Shown one piece after another: positions 1 through 11,522 of a stretch of 64,000 bases of DNA. The notes beneath the pieces were generated by a model. The model saw nothing but the letters and a program-made list of their open reading frames with translations. It did no database searches and was not told where the DNA came from. The stretch is from Pteria penguin. Taxonomy: Eukaryota; Mollusca; Bivalvia; Pterioida; Pteriidae. A program made the translations under genes and the position numbers. Within the stretch, counting starts at the first letter, position 1. The number at the start of each line of letters is the position of its first letter. The stretch covers positions 4,659,151-4,723,150 of the forward strand of contig CM068593.1 in assembly GCA_035048485.1 (NCBI GenBank). The letters are read 5' to 3'.

Positions 1-1401
1 TTTATGGTGACTACGCTTAGAAACTTGAACGCCTTGATCACTGATAGCACAAACCTTTTGTGACTACTGACTTACATCTAAAACTTGAGGTAATATATCC
101 AGCACATATATACAGCACAAACTTTTGGTGACTACACCCAGAAGCTTGAGGTATTATATCGAGCACATACACACAGCACAAACCTTTGTTGTCTACACCC
201 AGAAGCTTGAAGTAATATATCGGGCACATACACACATCACAAATCTTTGGTGACTACACCCATAAGCTTGAGGTAATATATCGAGCACATACACACAGCA
301 CAAATCTTTGGTGACTACACCCAAAAGCTTAAGGTAATACATCTGGCACATACACACAGCACAAATCTTTGGTGACTACACCCAGAAGCTTAAGGTAATA
401 TATCGGGCACATACACATAGCACAAACCTTTGGTGACTACACCCAGAGGCTTCAGGTAATATATCGAGCACCTATACACAGCACAAACCTTTAGTGACCA
501 AACCAAGAAGCTTGAGGTAATATGTCCAGCGCATATACACAGCACAACCTTTTGGTGACTACACCCAGAAGCTTGAGGTAATATATCGAGCACATACACA
601 TAGCACAAACCTTTGGTGACTACACCCAGAAGCTTGAGGTAATATATCGGGCACATACACACAGCACAAACCTTTGGTGACTACACCCAGAAGCTTGAGG
701 TATTATATCGAGCACATATTCACAGCACAAATCTTTGGTGACTACACCCAGAAGCTTGAGGTAATATATCGGGCACATACACATAGCACAAACCTTTGGT
801 GACTACACCCAGAAGCTTGAGGTAATATATCGAGCACATACACATAACACAAACCTTTGGTGACTACACCCAGAAGCTTGAGGTAATATATCGAGCACAT
901 ACACAGCACAAACCTTTGGTGACTACACCCAGAAGCTTGAGGTATTATATCGAGCACATACACACAGCACAAACCTTTGGTGACTACACCCAGAAGCTTG
1001 AGGTATTATATCGAGCACATACACACAGCACAAACCTTTGGTGACTACACCCAGAAGCTTGAGGTAATATATCGGGCACATACACACAGCACAAACCTTT
1101 GGTGACTACACCCAGAAGCTTGAGGTAATATATCGAGCACATACACACAGCACAAACCTTTGGTGACTACACCCAGAAGCTTGAGGTATTATATCGAGCA
1201 CATACACACAGCACAAACCTTTGGTGACTACACCCAGAAGCTTAAGGTATTATATCGAGCACATACACACAGCACAAACCTTTGGTGACTACACCCAGAA
1301 GCTTGAGGTAATATATCGAGCACATACACACAGCACAAACCTTTGGTGACTACACCCAGAAGCTTGAGGTAATATATCGAGCACATACACACAGCACAAA
1401 C
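1..1401 (-). repeat. 61-bp minisatellite derived from kinase exon end plus intron start
   Basis: About 23 head-to-tail units of 61 bp. Read on the minus strand, each unit carries the last 28 nt of the adjoining kinase exon (coding for LKLLGVVTK), the splice donor AAAG|GTTTGTG, and about 33 nt of intron start. The array abuts the genuine exon end at 1402 and runs off the left edge. Units are very similar except the first 60 bases, which are diverged. No acceptor site is included, so the units are not whole duplicated exons. Because 61 is not a multiple of three, the open frames seen here cycle through frames and are by-products of the repeat. Confidence 0.93.
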
Positions 1402-1563
1402 CTTTGGTGACTACACCCAGAAGCTTGAGAATGTTATCGTGATCAAAGGAACTCATGATTTCAACCTCTCTTTCAAAATCTGCGCGTGCCTCATGGGAGA
1501 CATCTTCTTTTAGAACCTTTATCGCCACGTTCTGGACATCTTTGTTTGTAGGATGAAAAGACC
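1402..1563 (-). CDS. Receptor tyrosine kinase, exon with VAIK lysine and alpha-C helix (partial gene)
   Basis: An internal exon of 162 bp. The acceptor is ctattttctttag at 1564-1576 and the donor is AAAG|GTTTGTG at 1402/1401; both boundaries are phase 1. It encodes the start of a tyrosine-kinase N-lobe: VAIKVLKE with the ATP-binding lysine, then ADFEREVEIMSSFDHDNILKLLGVV. The latter contains the alpha-C glutamate (FEREVEIM) and the HDNILKLLGVV strand typical of MuSK, ROR and insulin-receptor type kinases. It joins in frame to the upstream exon at 4473-4817, completing the glycine-loop lobe. The hinge, HRD and DFG motifs are absent because the next exon lies beyond position 1. The subfamily is uncertain; resemblance to MuSK/ROR is from memory of the family, not an alignment. 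Confidence 0.9.
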
Positions 1564-1809
1564 CTAAAGAAAATAGAATAAAACAGTACTGTGGTGACAT
1601 GTGAACATGTGCTAAATATTTTAACAGTATCTAGTACAATTCATGAAGCAATAAGTAATACTTATGCTGTTGCTCGTAAAATAAGCTGCAGTACAAAAGC
1701 TCTTTAACACAGTATCAGAAAACATAAACCTATTGAGACTGAAGAGTTTCTTTTTTTTTTTACTTATTATCAAGTAAAATAAAGAATATTCAGGATGAGA
1801 GACTACGAA
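1564..1809. other. Intron flank between kinase exon and 24-bp array
   Basis: About 250 bp of AT-rich intronic sequence of the kinase gene, with a T-run near 1750-1762. No further exon, RNA gene or mobile element was recognised. Confidence 0.5.
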
Positions 1810-4356
1810 GGAGATCAGATACTGTGGAGTTTGGGAGACTAGATACTGTGGAGTTTGGGAGACTAGATACAGTGGAGTTTGGGAGATTAGATACTGTGGA
1901 GTTGGGAATCTAGATACTGTGGAGTTTGGGAGACTATATACTGTGGAGCTAGGGAGACTAGATACTGTGGAGTTTGGGAGACTAGATACTGTGGAGTTTG
2001 GGAGACTAGATACTGTGGAGTTTGGGAGACTATATACTGTGGAGCTTGGGAGACTATATACTGTGGAGTTTGGGAGACTAGATACTGTGGAGTTTGGGAG
2101 ACTAGATACTGTGGAGTTTGGGAGACTAGATACTGTGGAGTTTGGGAGACTATATACTGTGGAGCTTGGGAGACTAGATACTGTGGAGTTTGGAAGTCTA
2201 GATACTGTGGAGTTTAGGAGACTAGATACTGTGGAGTTTGGGAGACTAGATACTGTGGAGTTTGGGAGACTATATACTGTGGAGCTTGGGAGACTAGATA
2301 CTGTGGAATTTGGGAGACTAGATACTGTGGAGATTGGGAGACTAGATACTGTGGAGTTTGGGAGACTAGATATTGTGGAGCTTGGGAGACTAGATACTGT
2401 GGAGCTTTGGAGACAAGATACTGTGGAGCTAGGGAGACTAGATACTGTGGAGTTTTGGAGACTAGATACTGTGGAGTTTGGGAGACTAAATACAGTGGAG
2501 TTTGGGAGATTAGATACTGTGGAGTTGGGAAACTAGATATTGTGGAGTTTTGGAGACTATATACTGTGGAGTTTAGGAGACTAGATACTGTGGAGTTTGG
2601 GAGACTAGATACTGTGGAATTTGGGAGACTAGATACTGTGGAGCTTGGAAGACTAGATACTGTGGAGTTTGGGAGACTAGATACTGTGGAGTTTTGGAGA
2701 CTATATACTGTGGAGTTTTGGAGACTATATACTGTGGAGTTTGGGAGACTAGATACTGTGGAGTTTTGGAGACTAGATACTGTGGAGCTTGGGAGACTAA
2801 ATACTGTGGAGTTTGGGAGTCTAGATACTGTGGAGTTTAGGAGACTAGATACTGTGGAGTTTGGGAGACTATATACTGTGGAGTTTGGGAGTCTAGATAC
2901 TGTGGAGCTTGGGAGACTATATACTGTGGAGTTTGGGAGACTAGATACTGTGGAGCTTGGGAGACTAAATACTGTGGAGTTTGGGAGTCTAGATACTGTG
3001 GAGCTTGGGAGACTAGATACTGTGAAGTTTGGGAGACTAGATACTATGGAGCTTGGGAGACTATATACTGTGGAGTTTGGGAGACTATATACTGTGGAGT
3101 TTGGGAGACTATATACTGTGGAGTTTGGGAGACTAGATACTGTGGAGTTTGGGAGACTAGATATTGTGGAGCTTGGGAGACTAGATACTGTGGAGCTTTG
3201 GAGACAAGATACTGTGGAGCTAGGGAGACTAGATACTGTGGAGTTTTGGAGACTAGATACTGTGGAGTTTGGGAGACTATATACTGTGGAGTTTGGGAGA
3301 CTATATACTGTGGAGTTTGGGAGACTAGATACTGTGGAGTTTGGGAGACTAGATACTGTGGAGTTTGGGAGACTAGATAATGTGGAGTTTGGGAGACTAG
3401 ATACTGTGGAGTTTGGGAGACTAGATACTGTGGAGTTTGGGAGACTAGATACTGTGGAGTTTGGGAGACTAGATACTGTGGAGTTTGGGAGACTAGATAC
3501 TGTGGAGTTTGGGAGATTAGATACTGTGGAGTTGGGAAACTAGATATTGTGGAGTTTGGGAGACTAGATACAGTGGAGTTTTCGAGACTAGATACTGTGG
3601 AGCTTGGGAGACCAGATACTGTGGAGTTTGGGAGACTAGATACTGTGGAGTTTTGGAGACTAGATACTGTGGAGTTTGGGAGACTAGATACTGTGGAGTT
3701 TTGGAGACTAGATACTGTGGAGTTTTGGAGACTAGATACTGTGGAGTTTGGGAGACTAGATACTGTGGAGTTTTGGAGACTAGATACTGTGGAGTTTTGG
3801 AGACTAGATACTGTGGAGTTTGGGAGACTAGATACTGTGGAGTTTTGGAGACTAGATACTGTGGAGTTTTGGAGACTAGATACTGTGGAGTTTGGGAGAC
3901 TAGATACTGTGGAGTTTTGGAGACTAGATACTGTGGAGTTTTGGAGACTAGATACTGTGGAGTTTGGGAGACTAGATACTATGGAGTTTGGGAGTTTAGA
4001 TACTGTGGAGTTTGGGAGACTAGATACTGTGGAGCTTGGGAGACTAGATACTGTGGAGATTGGGAGACTAGATACTGTAGGGCTTGGGAGACTATATACT
4101 GTGGAGTTTGGGAGACTAGATACTGTGGAGTTTGGGAGACTAAATACAGTGGAGTTTGGGAGATTAGATACTGTGGAGTTGGGAAACTAGATATTGTGGA
4201 GTTTGGGAGACTAAATACAGTGGAGTTTGGGAGACTAGATACTGTGGAGTTAGGAAGACTAGATACTGTGGAGTTTGGGAGACTAGATAATGTGGAGTTT
4301 GGGAGACTAGATACTGTGGAGTTTGGGAGACTAGATACTGTGGAGTTTGGGAGTCC
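1810..4356. repeat. 24-bp minisatellite filling the kinase intron
   Basis: About 105 tandem copies of a 24-bp unit containing GGGAGACTAGATACTGTGGA. Point variants include tttgg/cttgg, taga/tata and one-base losses near 1900, 2525, 3535 and 4180. The unit length is a multiple of three, so one plus-strand frame reads as an EFGRLDTV octapeptide for hundreds of residues, and a second frame reads ETRYCGVW. The frames break wherever a single base is lost. The array occupies most of the 2.9-kb intron between exons 4473-4817 and 1402-1563. It has no independent sign of being coding. Confidence 0.95.
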
Positions 4357-4472
4357 AGAGTATATTATCTCTATATCGTATATGATGATAAAAATAAAGT
4401 TAAAGTGAGTAATGATACAATTCTATTTTAGAATCCATCTGTAGACGAAATTGATAATGTGATTCGTTATAC

Positions 4473-4817
4473 CTTTATAAACTTGACCAAAGGCTCCTTC
4501 ACCAACGACTTCTAAAATCTTCACTTTGTCTGCCTCTATCTCGGTGATGGGGAACTTCTTTCCCGTCAGAGTCATATAATAAGAAGGATTTGTGTTCACA
4601 TTATTCATTTTGTCCAGTAGCTCCACATCTTCCCTGTTTCTAATTATAGCTTGTTTTCTTGATTTCCGCTTCCGGCACATTCGGGATCGGCGGACAAAGA
4701 ATATAAAGGCGATGATAACGAGGACCATCATGAGGAAGGTGAGGGGTAAAATGATCTGAAGGCCATGTAACGTATTGTCTGACACGTGTTCACGCTGTCG
4801 CTCCACCATCGTCCGTT
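4473..4817 (-). CDS. Receptor tyrosine kinase, transmembrane, juxtamembrane and glycine-loop exon
   Basis: An internal exon of 345 bp, both ends phase 1. The acceptor is gagtagacag before 4817; the donor is TTATAAAG|GTATAACG at 4473/4472. In order it encodes a short extracellular stub, a hydrophobic helix (IILPLTFLMMVLVIIAFIFF, about residues 21-40), a basic stop-transfer stretch (RRSRMCRKRKSRKQ), and a juxtamembrane segment containing NPSYYMTL with possible phosphotyrosines. It ends in the nucleotide-binding loop GEGAFGQVYKG. The glycine codon is completed by the first bases of exon 1402-1563. This is a type I membrane receptor kinase. Ligand and pathway cannot be read from this window. Stop codons follow the donor, which supports the exon end. 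Confidence 0.92.
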
Positions 4818-5200
4818 CTGTCTACTCAAAATGAAATAATAATAATTTCATTATTTACAGAAGAGTTTTTAAAGAAAGAGTAGCTCTGTCATCCATTGAT
4901 AGGCATTGCAGATCTCGACTTAAACAATCTCCATCCTTCGTCTTCACATTTTATAATATTCATACAATTTTTGAACTCTTGCCCTAAAACTAATTTAATT
5001 TTATGAAATGATATACAGGTATATGGTTAAGCATACATAATCCACAATAGACAATAGCGATGTTGTGTAGGTAAATCTGAATGATCGTTTACAACGATAA
5101 TCCGAGATCACGTGACAGGAATCTGCCAACTCTTTCTGCCTGATTAGATAAGCACCGCGCGGTCGGTTTTCTCCTATATCATACATATAAGAAGTTATTA
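4818..5200. other. Intron sequence, no gene recognised
   Basis: Intronic DNA upstream of the transmembrane exon. A minus-strand open stretch at 5030-5173 has an acceptor-like AG in phase 1 but no convincing donor, so it is not annotated as an exon. Confidence 0.4.
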
Positions 5201-5202
5201 GA

Positions 5203-5470
5203 AATGGATTCAAAGATGGAGAAAATAAGAGAAGAGTACGATGCTTTTATTAAAAGCGCGAGACAATAACCCGAATAATTCCTTTGTGGATGACTTCCTA
5301 ACATTCAATGATATTTCTTGGGAATTTGTAAGACTCTTGGAAGCAATCAAATTAATCCGAAGTAGTGGAGGCAAGGAGATGAAAAAGGGCAAATACTTGT
5401 TTTTATACTTCCGATATCTGAAAAGTGATATGGAATCTGTCCACCAGACAAGGTTGTGCATATGCCTTAT
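5203..5470 (+). pseudogene. Possible broken coding fragment, product unknown
   Basis: A plus-strand frame opens at ATG 5203 (MDSKMEKIREEYDAFIKSAR) and stops at 5266-5268. The overlapping frame then continues with mixed-composition residues (NSFVDDFLTFNDISWEFVRL, then SGGKEMKKGKYLFLYFRYL). The two pieces would read as one acidic/basic protein if a frameshift near 5255 is assumed. This stretch is not low-complexity, unlike most open frames here. I do not recognise the family. It could be a decayed transposon or gene fragment inside the kinase intron, or chance. Confidence 0.25.
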
Positions 5471-5589
5471 AATGATATACCGACAGTGTATTACAAAAAG
5501 ATACACAAGCAACGTATCACAAAATGATATACGTACAGTGTATAACAAAATAATATACGTGCAATGCATCACAAAATGTATCATCTAGC

Positions 5590-6912
5590 ATATTACTTTA
5601 GTAAGAATGTAAATATCTAGTATATTATTGTGGTAACAGTGTACACGTCTAACATATTATTGTGGTAACAGTGTACACGTCTAGCATATTGTAGTAGTAA
5701 CAGTGTACATGTCTAGTATATTATTGTGGTACCAGTGTACACGTCTAGCATATTATTGTGCTAACAGTGTACACGTCTAGCATATTATTGTGGTAACAGT
5801 GTACACGTCTAGCATATTATTGTGCTAACAGTGTACACGTCTAGCATATTATTGTGGTAACAGTGTACACGTCTAGTATATTATTGTGGTAACAGAGTAC
5901 ACGTCTAGCATATTATTGTAGTACCAGTGTACACGTCTAGCATATTATTGTGGTAACAGTGTACACGTCTAGCATATATTATTGTGGTAACAGTGTACAC
6001 GTCTAGCATATTATTGTAGTAACAGTGTACATGTCTAGTATATTATTGTGGTAACAGTGTACACGTCTAGCATATTATTGTAGTAACAGTGTACATGTCT
6101 AGTATATTATTGTGGTAACAGTGTACACGTCTAGCATATTATTGCAGTAACAGTGTACACGTCTAGCATATTATTGTAGTAACAGTGTACACGTCTAGCA
6201 TATTATTGTAGTAACAGCGTACACGTCTAGTATATTATTGTGGTAACAGTGTACACATCTAGCATATTATTGTGGTAACAGTGTACACGTCTAGCATATT
6301 ATTGTGGTAACAGTGTACACGTCTAGCATATTATTGTAGTAACAGTGTACATGTCTAGTATATTATTGTGGTACAGTGTACACGTCTAGCATATTATTGC
6401 AGTAACAGTGTACACGTCTAGCATATTATTGTAGTAACAGTGTACACGTCTAGCATATTATTGTAGTAACAGCGTACACGTCTAGTATATTATTGTGGTA
6501 ACAGTGTACACATCTAGCATATTATTGTGGTAACAGTGTACACGTCTAGCATATTATTGTAGTAATAGTGTACACGTCTAGTATATTATTATTGTAACAG
6601 CGTACACGTCTAGCATATTACTGTAGTAACAGTGTACACGTCTAGCATATTATTGTAGTAACAGTGTGCAGGTCTTGCATATTATTGTAGTAACTGTGTA
6701 CACGTCTAGCATATTATTGTAGTAACAGTGTACACGTCTAGTATATTATTATTGTAACAGTGTACACGTCTAGCATATTATTGTAGTAACAGTGTACACG
6801 TCTAGCATATTATTGTAGTAACAGTGTACACGTCTAACATATTATTGTAGTAACAGTGTACACGTCTAGCATATTATTGTGGTAACAGTGTACACGTCTA
6901 GCATATTATTGT
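5590..6912. repeat. 32-bp minisatellite
   Basis: About 41 tandem copies of a 32-bp unit containing GTAACAGTGTACACGTCTAG followed by catattattgtg. Variants alternate between tgtggta, tgtagta and tgtgcta; a few units have short indels (near 5975, 6370 and 6590). It ends in an inverted unit described separately. No coding potential. Confidence 0.95.
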
Positions 6913-6941
6913 AGTAACAATAATATGCTAGACGTGTACAC
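6888..6941. repeat. Perfect 25-bp inverted repeat at the end of the 32-bp array
   Basis: The last direct unit (6888-6912) is followed by four bases (6913-6916) and then its exact reverse complement (6917-6941). This gives a 25-bp perfect hairpin stem with a 4-nt loop. The array ends at this inversion. Confidence 0.95.
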
Positions 6942-7180
6942 CTATATCCTGTAATTAGTTGATAATACTATATCCTGTAATTAGTTGATAATACTATATC
7001 CTGTAATTCGTTAGTCATATCTTATCCTATTATTAGTCTGTCACATTATATAATAAAATGAGTAAGTAATACTATATCCTGTAATTCGTCAGTCACATGA
7101 TATCCTATAATTAGTAAGTAATGCTATATCCCTTAGTAAGTTGATCATTTGATATCCCATAATTCGTCAGTTATATTCAT
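6942..7180. repeat. Short diverged repeat, about 26 bp
   Basis: Several imperfect copies of TATATCCTGTAATTAGTTGA followed by taatac, decaying rightward into related pieces near 7020, 7070, 7100 and 7150. Confidence 0.7.
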
Positions 7181-7604
7181 TTTGCCATTAATGTTTAAAG
7201 AGAAGAATCAGAAGAGTGTGATTGTATTGCAAGTGATGCATAAAGAAATACATCTGGAAAATACATAAACGAGCAGCAAAATCCTGAAGATACTACATAC
7301 AAACCCTGCTCCTAAATAGCTAAAAAAATCACATCAAACACTCTAGTCACAGCCTTTCATCGTCACTTTTATCCGTCTTGTGAAGTGTCATTATTTCTTA
7401 TTTAAAAATTCATTTTAGTTCGATTTACTGTGGTCATAGTGTCATAGAAATGTTTTAATGACATAATAAGATAAAGGTGTTCAACTCATAATTTGCAAGT
7501 GTATAAATTTTGAAAATGCGGAATTGTCTCTTATAACATTAAGTATAGGTAATTTGTCTTTACTAAATAACAGTATGGGAAATGGTGTCTACAATAACAT
7601 AGGT
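7181..7604. other. Unassigned AT-rich sequence
   Basis: No open frame, RNA gene, repeat or mobile element was recognised here. Confidence 0.4.
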
Positions 7605-7611
7605 TATTAGA

Positions 7612-7858
7612 AGATCAGAGGATGAGGTGCTCCGCTCATGATCGTGAAATTCTGGTTTCGATTCCCGCCCTCGGCGCACCGTTGTTCTGTCTTTCGGATG
7701 AGACAATAAAAACCGAGGTCCCGTGGCACGGTAGGCGTGGCAAGTAAAAGATCCCTCACTGCTTCGTGTGGATATAAATTTCTATGCCATGCATCAGGCA
7801 GATGCCGTCACCATAGACGTGAAATAATCGTGGAGTGACGTAATCTTATATTCAATCA
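7612..7858 (+). mobile_element. tRNA-derived SINE copy, second head type, diverged
   Basis: The central body matches the other SINE copies in this window: ctgtctttcggatgagacaa, a block with accgaggtcccgtg, gatccctcactgcttcg, and a 3' part reading gatgccgtcaccata and gaaataatcgtggagtgacg. The 5' head contains a B-box-like ggtttcgattcccgc but differs from the head of the copies at 29.8, 34.1, 55.9, 57.1 and 58.9 kb. It resembles the head at 57.43 kb. No clear target duplication was found. Confidence 0.75.
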
Positions 7859-7882
7859 TACACATAAGAGCAATAGCCTTAG

Positions 7883-7920
7883 TGTTACGTAACACCCCCC
7901 CCCCCCCCCCCCCCCCCCCC
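7883..7920. repeat. Poly-C tract
   Basis: A run of about 38 cytosines directly downstream of the SINE copy. Its length is likely unreliable in sequencing. Confidence 0.9.
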
Positions 7921-8316
7921 GGCGATTTCTTAACTAGATGTTCCGTATCAGTACCTGAGGGATTTAAAAGTTCTTTGTTGACAACAGAGTTAGAATTGAT
8001 GTATGTAATGACTTACAGAATTTGACGTTCTGTTACGGGTCATCATATTGGACTGCAGCGCTGCCAAATCAATGATGCCATTATTTGTCTTACCAATATC
8101 TGCAAAATAATGAGAGCAAGTATTATGTAACATCACCATAATTACCGCCAAGATTGGTACTTAGTCAGTCGAACTAGGAAACAAGCTTTTACATCCTGGT
8201 TCACGTTATAAATATCAAGCGTAGAGAATTACGTATAAACGACTATTATAGTTGCATATCCCACGTATTTTCAAATTTATAACACATGAACGACTCACCG
8301 TACTTATACTGAATGT
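7921..8316. other. Unassigned sequence
   Basis: No feature recognised between the poly-C tract and the next array. Confidence 0.4.
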
Positions 8317-9100
8317 CACAACAAATAACATAGTGTGCTATTAGTAACAACATTTCACAGCATTATGCCGTAAGTCACAATAATTCACCGTAATACATTG
8401 TATATCACAACAATTCACCGCATTATACTGTTTGTCACAACAATTCGTCATACAATACTGTATGTTACAATAATTCATTGTTCTCAGTATACTATATGTC
8501 ACAACAATTCAGCGTTTTATACTATATGTCACAACAATTCACTGCATTATACTATATGTCACAACAATTCACCGCATAATATTGTATGTCACAGGAATTC
8601 ACTGTATTATACTATATGTCACTACAATTCACTGTATTATATTGTATGTCACAACAATTCACTTTATTACATTATATGTCACTACAATTCACTGTCTTAT
8701 ATTGTATGTCACAACAATTCACTTTATTATACTATATGTCATAACAATTCACTGCATTATATTGTATGTCACAACAATTCACTGCATTATACTATATGTC
8801 ACAACAATTCACTGTATTATATTATGTGTCACAACAATTCACTGCATTATACTATATGTAACAATAATTCACTGTATTATTATATTGTATGTCACAACAA
8901 TTCACTGCATTATACTATATGTCACAACAATTCACCGCATAATATTGTATGTCACAACAATTCACCGCATTATATTGTATGTCACAATAATTCACCGAAC
9001 CCATCTGTCACAGCAACTTACTATATCATACTGTATCTCAGAACAATACACCGTATAACCGTATTATATTGTATTTCACAACAATACACGATACTATAGT
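8317..9100. repeat. 30-bp minisatellite
   Basis: About 26 copies of a 30-bp unit containing ATATGTCACAACAATTCACT followed by gcattatact, well conserved from 8490 to 8990 and diverged at both ends. Two plus frames stay open because the unit is a multiple of three (HNNSLHYTIC and VTTIHCIILY decapeptides); these are not judged to be genes. Confidence 0.95.
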
Positions 9101-9612
9101 ATTTACAGTTTGGCACAATCAATTTACTGTACTGCATGTGTATTCAATTCGCCGGATATATATTTTCGTGGAGTGCGCGAACGCTATCCTTCGTGTGCTA
9201 ATGTATGACTGTATGATTATGCAAATACAAAGGTCCATAAAACACGATGAAGGATAATTTCAGGTTGATTTATTTCGTGATTACCCTAATTTGGAACCGC
9301 TAAAATAAGAACGCGCAGTACTTGTCCCCAACACAGCATTTATTATGCTTCACAATAAATATTTCATGTTTACAGTTTATCGTATCTGATATCATAGAAT
9401 GTCTCTGTATATGTAAATATCATATCATTATCATGTCATTTAGTAAAATTCTCTCAAATTCCTTTTTTCCCTTTTAAAGTGTCACCTCTATTTTCAATAA
9501 TATGATGACACCGAATGCGAAAGAGACTACTTTTCGGAAGTACTTACATACCTAGACCTACTTGGGCATTTTCTACGATGAAGAATAAGAACGAGACAAT
9601 GCACTGCAATTA
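9101..9612. other. Unassigned AT-rich sequence
   Basis: Nothing recognised apart from short chance open frames. Confidence 0.4.
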
Positions 9613-10385
9613 TTGATATGAATTATCTACCTACACTGGTTCTATCTATGATGAATGACCTACCTACACAGATTCTATCTATGATGAATGACCTACCTAC
9701 ACAGGTTCTATCTATGATGAATGACCTACCTATAAAGGTCCTATCTATGATGAATGACCTACCTACACAGGTTCTATCTATGATGAATTACCTACCTACA
9801 CAGGTTCTATCTACGATGAATGACCTACCTACACAGGTTCTATATATGATGAATGACCTACCTACACTGGTTCTATCTATGATGAATTACCTACCTACAC
9901 AGGTTCTATCTTTGATAAATGACCTACCTACACAGGTTCTATCTATGATGACTTATCTACATACACAGGTTCTATCTATGATGACTAACCTACATACATA
10001 GGTTCTATCTATTATAAATGACCTACCTACACAGGTTCTATCTATGATGAATGACCTACATACATAGGTTCTATCTATGATGAATGACCTACCTACACTG
10101 GTTCTATCTATGATGAATGACCTACCTACACAGGTTCTATCTATGATGAATGACCTACCTACACTGGTTCTATCTATTATGAATGACCTACCTACACTGG
10201 TTCTATCTATTATGAATGACCTACCTACATAGGTTCTATCTATGATGAATGACCTACCTACACTGGTTCTATCTATGATGAATGACCTACCTACACTGGT
10301 TCTATCTATGATGAATGACCTACCTACACAAGTTCTATCTATGATGAATTACCTATTTACACAGGTTATATTTATAATGAATAGT
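9613..10385. repeat. 33-bp minisatellite
   Basis: About 23 copies of a 33-bp unit containing GATGAATGACCTACCTACAC followed by aggttctatctat. One plus frame reads MMNDLPTQVLS repeatedly for up to 127 codons and is broken by taa variants near 10010 and 10210. It is treated as repeat. Confidence 0.95.
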
Positions 10386-10574
10386 GCTGTATTTTATTTC
10401 CTTTGTATTTACCTTAGCTGGGATCACTTTTAGACAATACCTGTTATTGTACCATTCGTTATGGTTAGGTAAGTTTAGAATGTTTAACATTTTCTAACGT
10501 CATTTTTATTCAAAATAAATGACATATCTGTGACATTTGTCTTATACGACATTGTGTTGAGAGGAACATATCCC

Positions 10575-11190
10575 CAGCTACATGTCTCAACCAGGCTACA
10601 GATTGCCTGACAAATCAGCTACATATCTCACCCGCGCTACAGATTGCCTAACAAATCACCTACATATCTCACCCGCGCTACAGATTACCTGACAAATCAG
10701 CTACATATCTCACCCGCGCTACAGATTACCTGACAAATCAGCCACATATCTCACCCGCGCTACAGATTGCCTGACAAATTAGCTACATATCTCACCCGCA
10801 CTACAGATTGTCTGACAAATCAGCTACATATCTCACCCGCGCTACAGATTGCCTGACAGATCAGCTACATTATCTCACCCGCGCTACAGATTGCCTGACA
10901 AATCAGCTACATTATCTCACCCGCGCTACAGATTAATTGACAAATCAGCTACATATCTAACCCGCGCTACAGATTGCCTGACAAATCAGCTACATATCTA
11001 ACCCGCGCTACAGATTGCCTGACAAATCAGCTACATATCTAACCCGCGCTACAGATTATCTGACAAATCAGCTACTTATCTCACCCGCGCTACAGATTAT
11101 CTGACAAATCAGCTACATATCTCACCCGCGCTACAGCTGACAAATCAGCTACATATCTCACCCGCGCTACAGATTATCTGACAAATCAGC
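10575..11190. repeat. 41-bp minisatellite
   Basis: About 15 copies of a 41-bp unit containing CTCACCCGCGCTACAGATT and tgacaaatcagctacatat. The unit is GC-richer than its surroundings. No coding frame persists. Confidence 0.95.
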
Positions 11191-11361
11191 TTAACTCTTT
11201 ATGTCTAGGGGTAAAAAATTGTGGCATCTTTTAACAAATCTTAGTTTTGGGTCAACATTTGTAGATATTGTCCGCTTGGACACACACTAGTACACTTGCT
11301 TTCCTTGCATCCTTCACAGTAACACAATGTTTTAATACGACACCTTTGTTATATTCACTGA

Positions 11362-11522
11362 AGGATACTCATACAATAGGTACTGCTGATGTCAATGTCA
11401 GACCTCGAGATGTCAGAATTCACTGAAGGATACTCATACAATAGGTACTGCTGATGTCAATGTCAGACCTCGAGATGTCAAACCTCGAGATGTCAGACCT
11501 CGAGATGTCAGACCCCGAGATT
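11362..11522. repeat. 65-bp duplication with internal 15-bp repeats
   Basis: A block beginning ttcactgaaggatactcata is present twice (about 11354 and 11419). The second copy continues into four copies of a 15-bp unit, acctcgagatgtcag, with small changes. Confidence 0.85.

Noticed and set aside
1919..4408. Frames of 205-378 codons reading EFGRLDTV
   Set aside because: A 24-bp minisatellite inside a kinase intron on the opposite strand; frames end at single-base indels between units.
5030..5173. Candidate ectodomain exon on minus (ENRPRGAYLIRQKELADSCH)
   Set aside because: It has an acceptor-like AG in phase 1, but the only in-phase donor (C|GTTGTA) is poor and no domain is recognisable.
7883..7920. 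Poly-C run as a G-quadruplex or regulatory signal
   Set aside because: Homopolymers of this kind are common and error-prone in assemblies; nothing nearby supports a function.
8317..9100. Regularly spaced repeats considered as a CRISPR-like array
   Set aside because: Units are head-to-tail without unique spacers, and the DNA is clearly eukaryotic; the same holds for all other arrays here.
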